Below, in pieces: positions 61,514 through 64,000 of a stretch of 64,000 nt of DNA. This stretch comes from Rhodoglobus vestalii (GTDB taxonomy: Bacteria > Actinomycetota > Actinomycetes > Actinomycetales > Microbacteriaceae). Location of the stretch: assembly GCF_006788895.1 (NCBI RefSeq), contig NZ_VFRA01000001.1, positions 2,232,001 through 2,296,000 of the forward strand, written 5' to 3'. Numbering within the stretch: position 1 is the stretch's first letter; each line of letters starts with the position of its first letter. Position numbers and translations under genes: made by a program. Under the pieces are notes generated by a model, which worked only from the letters and a program-made list of their open reading frames with translations, was not told the origin of the DNA and searched no databases.

Positions 61514-62208
61514 GCGGCCACCTCCGTGGTGTCGTTCACGAGCAGGCCGTCGCGAATGTAGAGACGTCGGTCGCATCGTGCTGCCAGCTCCTCGTCGTGA
61601 GTGACCACGATCAAAGTGATGCCGTTATCGCGGTTGAGATCGAACAGGATGTCTTCGACGACTGCGCCGGTGGTGGTGTCGAGATTTCCGGTGGGCTCAT
61701 CAGCGAAGATGATGCGTGGGTTGTTGACCAGCGCGCGCGCGATCACAGAGCGCTGCTTTTGACCACCAGACAGGTTGAGGGCCTTACTTGACGCCTTGTC
61801 GGCCATTTCGAGTTCCTCAAGAGCGGCAAGGGCTCGCTGCTTGCGCTCGCTGCGCCGGATTCCCGCAATTTTCATCGGCAACATCACGTTTTCGAGAACG
61901 GATGCGTTTGCGGTGAGGAAGAACTGTTGGAATACGAACCCGAAAGTCTTGTTGCGTGCGCGGTTGAGGTTCGTGCCCTTCAGCGTGCTTGTGTCCACGC
62001 CTTCAAGCTCAACGTTTCCCGATGTTGGGGCATCAAGGAGCGCGAGAATGTGCATCAGGGTTGATTTGCCCGACCCGCTCTTGCCGATGATGGCGATGCT
62101 TTCGCCCTCAAAGATGTCGAAACTCACCCCCTTGAGTGCATCGAATCGGTTCGGGCCTCGGCCGTAAGACTTGTGTACATCCGTGACTCGGATGATCGGG
62201 GTATCCAT
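61510..62208 (-). CDS. ABC transporter ATPase (MacB/LolD type)
   Basis: 232 residues from the ATG at 62208. Walker A IIGKSGSGKSTLMH, Q-loop FVFQQFFLTANASV, signature LNLSGGQKQRSVIARAL, Walker B IIFADEPTGNLDTTTG and H-loop VVTHDEELAARCD. Drives the permease at 60206 (4-base overlap, same operon). Confidence 0.95.
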   Translation of the reverse strand: MDTPIIRVTDVHKSYGRGPNRFDALKGVSFDIFEGESIAIIGKSGSGKSTLMHILALLDAPTSGNVELEGVDTSTLKGTNLNRARNKTFGFVFQQFFLTANASVLENVMLPMKIAGIRRSERKQRALAALEELEMADKASSKALNLSGGQKQRSVIARALVNNPRIIFADEPTGNLDTTTGAVVEDILFDLNRDNGITLIVVTHDEELAARCDRRLYIRDGLLVNDTTEVAA

Positions 62209-62308
62209 ACCATCAAGTATCGCGCTCTGACGCGGCAACGGAATCAGCTCAGGGGAGACACCTGCCTACTGCGAGCGGTGTACGTTTCTGGCCGACCGGC
62301 CGCTGCTG

Positions 62309-62731
62309 CTACTCTCCACTTGCGCTGCGGTGTCGCACCGTCTCAAAATCACTACCGGATCGACCCTGCATTCGGCGGTGGATGGAGCCCGCCATCCGGG
62401 TTGCTTGTCTTTTGGCTAGATCTGCCGTTTCGCCGATGAAATGTGAATCAATCGTTGCGATCCACAGCGCCAGCCAACGGTCAAAGTGATCGCGAGTGAG
62501 AGGGTGACGCTTGTGAAGCGCATAGTGGATCTGGAGCGCGTTGCGATGGTAGAGATTCGCATTGAAGAGAACGGTTTCCCAAAAGTCGCACATGATCGGC
62601 AAATGATGGTCGAGGTCCATCTTGGCGACCTGGGTGAAGATGGGCCCGATTAGTGGATCAGAAAATGCCTCCGTGTAGAACTCTCTCACGAGTGTCTCAA
62701 TGTCATCCCTGTTGGCCAAATCATGGCGCAT
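62309..62731 (-). CDS. Truncated hemoglobin, group III
   Basis: 140 residues. Group III features: DIETLVREFYTEAFSDPLIG, HLPIMCDFWETVLFNANLYH, LQIHYALHKRHPLTRDHFDR and ALWIATIDSHFIGETADL. The heme ligand His (F8) is in the ALHKRHPL segment. Family members bind O2/NO and may protect against nitrosative or oxidative stress. Separate transcription unit. Confidence 0.92.
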   Translation of the reverse strand: MRHDLANRDDIETLVREFYTEAFSDPLIGPIFTQVAKMDLDHHLPIMCDFWETVLFNANLYHRNALQIHYALHKRHPLTRDHFDRWLALWIATIDSHFIGETADLAKRQATRMAGSIHRRMQGRSGSDFETVRHRSASGE

Positions 62732-62769
62732 GCTGACACCCTACCCAGATAAACAAGAAAGTAGTCCCG

Positions 62770-63066
62770 CTAAAGCTTCAGCTTGGCTTTACGTTTTTGC
62801 TCTGCGGCCCGTTCGAGGCGCTCAACGCGCAGGAGATCGACGAGCAGTGCAGCAATAGGGATGACCGAGGCGATGCCCAGCCACTCTTGGGTGGCACCGG
62901 TGGTGACGTAGATCACGTTTAATGCCACAGCCCAAACGACTCCGCCGATGAGCCACAGCAGTCGCCACCATGGTGTCGTGAGCTGGCGGATGCGGTTCTT
63001 TACCGCCGACGGCGGTGTGGATGGCGTCGCTGGTTCGGTTTCTGCCGCGGGCGTGGTTTCGTCCAT
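62770..63066 (-). CDS. Hypothetical two-helix membrane protein
   Basis: 98 residues. N-terminus is Pro/Thr-rich (PAAETEPATPSTPPSAVKNR), followed by two helices (WWRLLWLIGGVVWAVALNV and WLGIASVIPIAALLVDLL) and a basic C-terminal tail. Common in Microbacteriaceae as a short membrane protein next to genes of no common function; role unknown. Confidence 0.6.
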   Translation of the reverse strand: MDETTPAAETEPATPSTPPSAVKNRIRQLTTPWWRLLWLIGGVVWAVALNVIYVTTGATQEWLGIASVIPIAALLVDLLRVERLERAAEQKRKAKLKL

Positions 63067-63303
63067 GCGCCAACTCTACGGGCACCAGACAGGTGATTAA
63101 CCGCATACCTGTGGCTGCCCGAAACCTACTGGTAACACCCGTAGGGCACGTTTTACGCGCCCGAAACATAACTGTGCGCCTCACGAAACGCTGAGACGGG
63201 ATGCTGTGTCGTGCGGGTTGGTGGGAGTGGAATAATCCGGCACTCACTGAAATCCGCCACAGCACTAGGTGTGCACCAGGCGCACAAAGCGAAAGAGGTC
63301 GAG

Positions 63304-64000
63304 ATGGACACAGTGGTTTGGGTACTCATGAGCACCGCAATGGTTCTGCTTATGACCCCCGGTTTGGCGTTCTTTTACGGTGGACTCGTCAAAGAGAAGT
63401 CAGTGGTCAGCATGATGATGATGAGCTTCGGAGCGCTCGGCCTTGTTGCCGTTCTCTGGATCCTCATTGGCGCGAACATGAGCTCGATCGACGGTTCAGT
63501 CTGGTCATTCTCCGGCAACCCGTTCAGTAACTTCGGTCAGGAGGGCGTTGCAGGCTCCGACCTTTTGGTTGTTGCCTTCGGCGGAACCTTCGCGATCATC
63601 ACTACAGCACTAATCTCGGGTGCAATCGCAGATCGCGCTCGCTTCGGACCCTGGATGATCTTCACCGGCATCTGGGCAACGCTCGTATACTTTCCGGTCG
63701 CCGCCTGGGTCTGGGGCGGTGGATGGATCCAGAATCTTGGTGAGATCTTAGGTGGACTTCCCGAAGTGATTGACTACGCCGGTGGTACCGCAGTTCACAT
63801 TAACGCGGGTGCGGCTGCTCTCGGTCTCGCGCTGGTTCTTGGCAAGCGGGTTGGCTTCAACAAGAACATTACCCAGCCACACAACGTTCCGCTGGTTTTG
63901 ATCGGTGCAGCACTGCTCTGGTTCGGCTGGTTTGGTTTCAACGCTGGAGCCGCGAGCGACCCCGATGAGGCCGGCCTGATCGTGTTCAACACTCTCGCCG
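63304..64000 (+). CDS. amt: Ammonium transporter, N-terminal part
   Basis: 232 residues from the ATG at 63304 with GAGG upstream; runs off the right edge of the window. AmtB features: TPGLAFFYGGLVKEKSVVSM, FSGNPFSNFGQEGVAG, and DYAGGTAVHINAGAAALGLA with the first conserved His of the pore. Membrane channel for ammonium uptake. The intergenic region upstream (63067-63303) may hold its promoter; no terminator was seen. Confidence 0.95.
   Translation, partial: MDTVVWVLMSTAMVLLMTPGLAFFYGGLVKEKSVVSMMMMSFGALGLVAVLWILIGANMSSIDGSVWSFSGNPFSNFGQEGVAGSDLLVVAFGGTFAIITTALISGAIADRARFGPWMIFTGIWATLVYFPVAAWVWGGGWIQNLGEILGGLPEVIDYAGGTAVHINAGAAALGLALVLGKRVGFNKNITQPHNVPLVLIGAALLWFGWFGFNAGAASDPDEAGLIVFNTLA

Overview
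The window looks like chromosomal DNA of a high-GC actinobacterium, most likely a Microbacteriaceae member (inference). Reasons: GC-rich codons, frequent GTG and TTG starts, ATGA/GTGA gene overlaps, a KhtTU-type antiporter pair, a carotenoid FAD oxidoreductase paired with a UbiA prenyltransferase, a group III truncated hemoglobin, an FeS-type photolyase-like protein and an AmtB transporter.

Layout. 1-5.9 kb: two LysR regulators, a DMT exporter and two IS110 elements, one broken. 5.9-10.1 kb: accessory DNA with a decayed DUF1016 nuclease, a zinc-ribbon protein, a RES toxin-antitoxin pair and a serine resolvase with inverted repeats beside it. 10.2-14.7 kb: KhtTU-like K+/H+ antiporter operon, then a TetR-DMT exporter operon. 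14.7-17.1 kb: a junkyard of four truncated insertion sequences (IS30, IS110, IS3, IS30). 17.2-25.4 kb: a defence/stress island with Fic, Panacea plus a broken GNAT, HipBA, a DNA methyltransferase and a broken DUF6036 toxin module. Two palindromic repeats lie in opposite orientation around its core. 25.6-34.1 kb: a mobile element in which a ~1.27-kb module (iterons, an AT-rich core, GTAC palindromes and a small ORF) occurs twice in direct orientation around an XRE-nucleotidyltransferase pair. A nucleotide-kinase operon follows, and a tRNA 3'-end fragment marks a probable attachment site at 34.1 kb. 34.2-38 kb: truncated IS481, carotenoid gene pair, helicase remnant.

38.1-49.9 kb: a coherent sugar-phosphate cluster. 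A GntR regulator sits opposite an MtnA-like isomerase, an MtnK-like kinase and a ribose-type ABC importer. A SorC regulator and a class II aldolase sit opposite a split transketolase and a RuBisCO-like protein. The kinase, isomerase and aldolase fit a DHAP-shunt-like salvage of a 5-modified pentose. The transketolase and RuBisCO-like protein do not belong to that known route, so the complete set may be an undescribed pentose pathway. A fragment of an IS481 end closes the cluster.

50-64 kb: mostly core-like genes: APC permease, malate dehydrogenase, fasciclin protein, FeS photolyase-like protein, SDR, P-type cation ATPase, MacB-type ABC exporter, truncated hemoglobin and AmtB (cut by the window end). 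Remnants of TetR and ArsR regulators lie between them.
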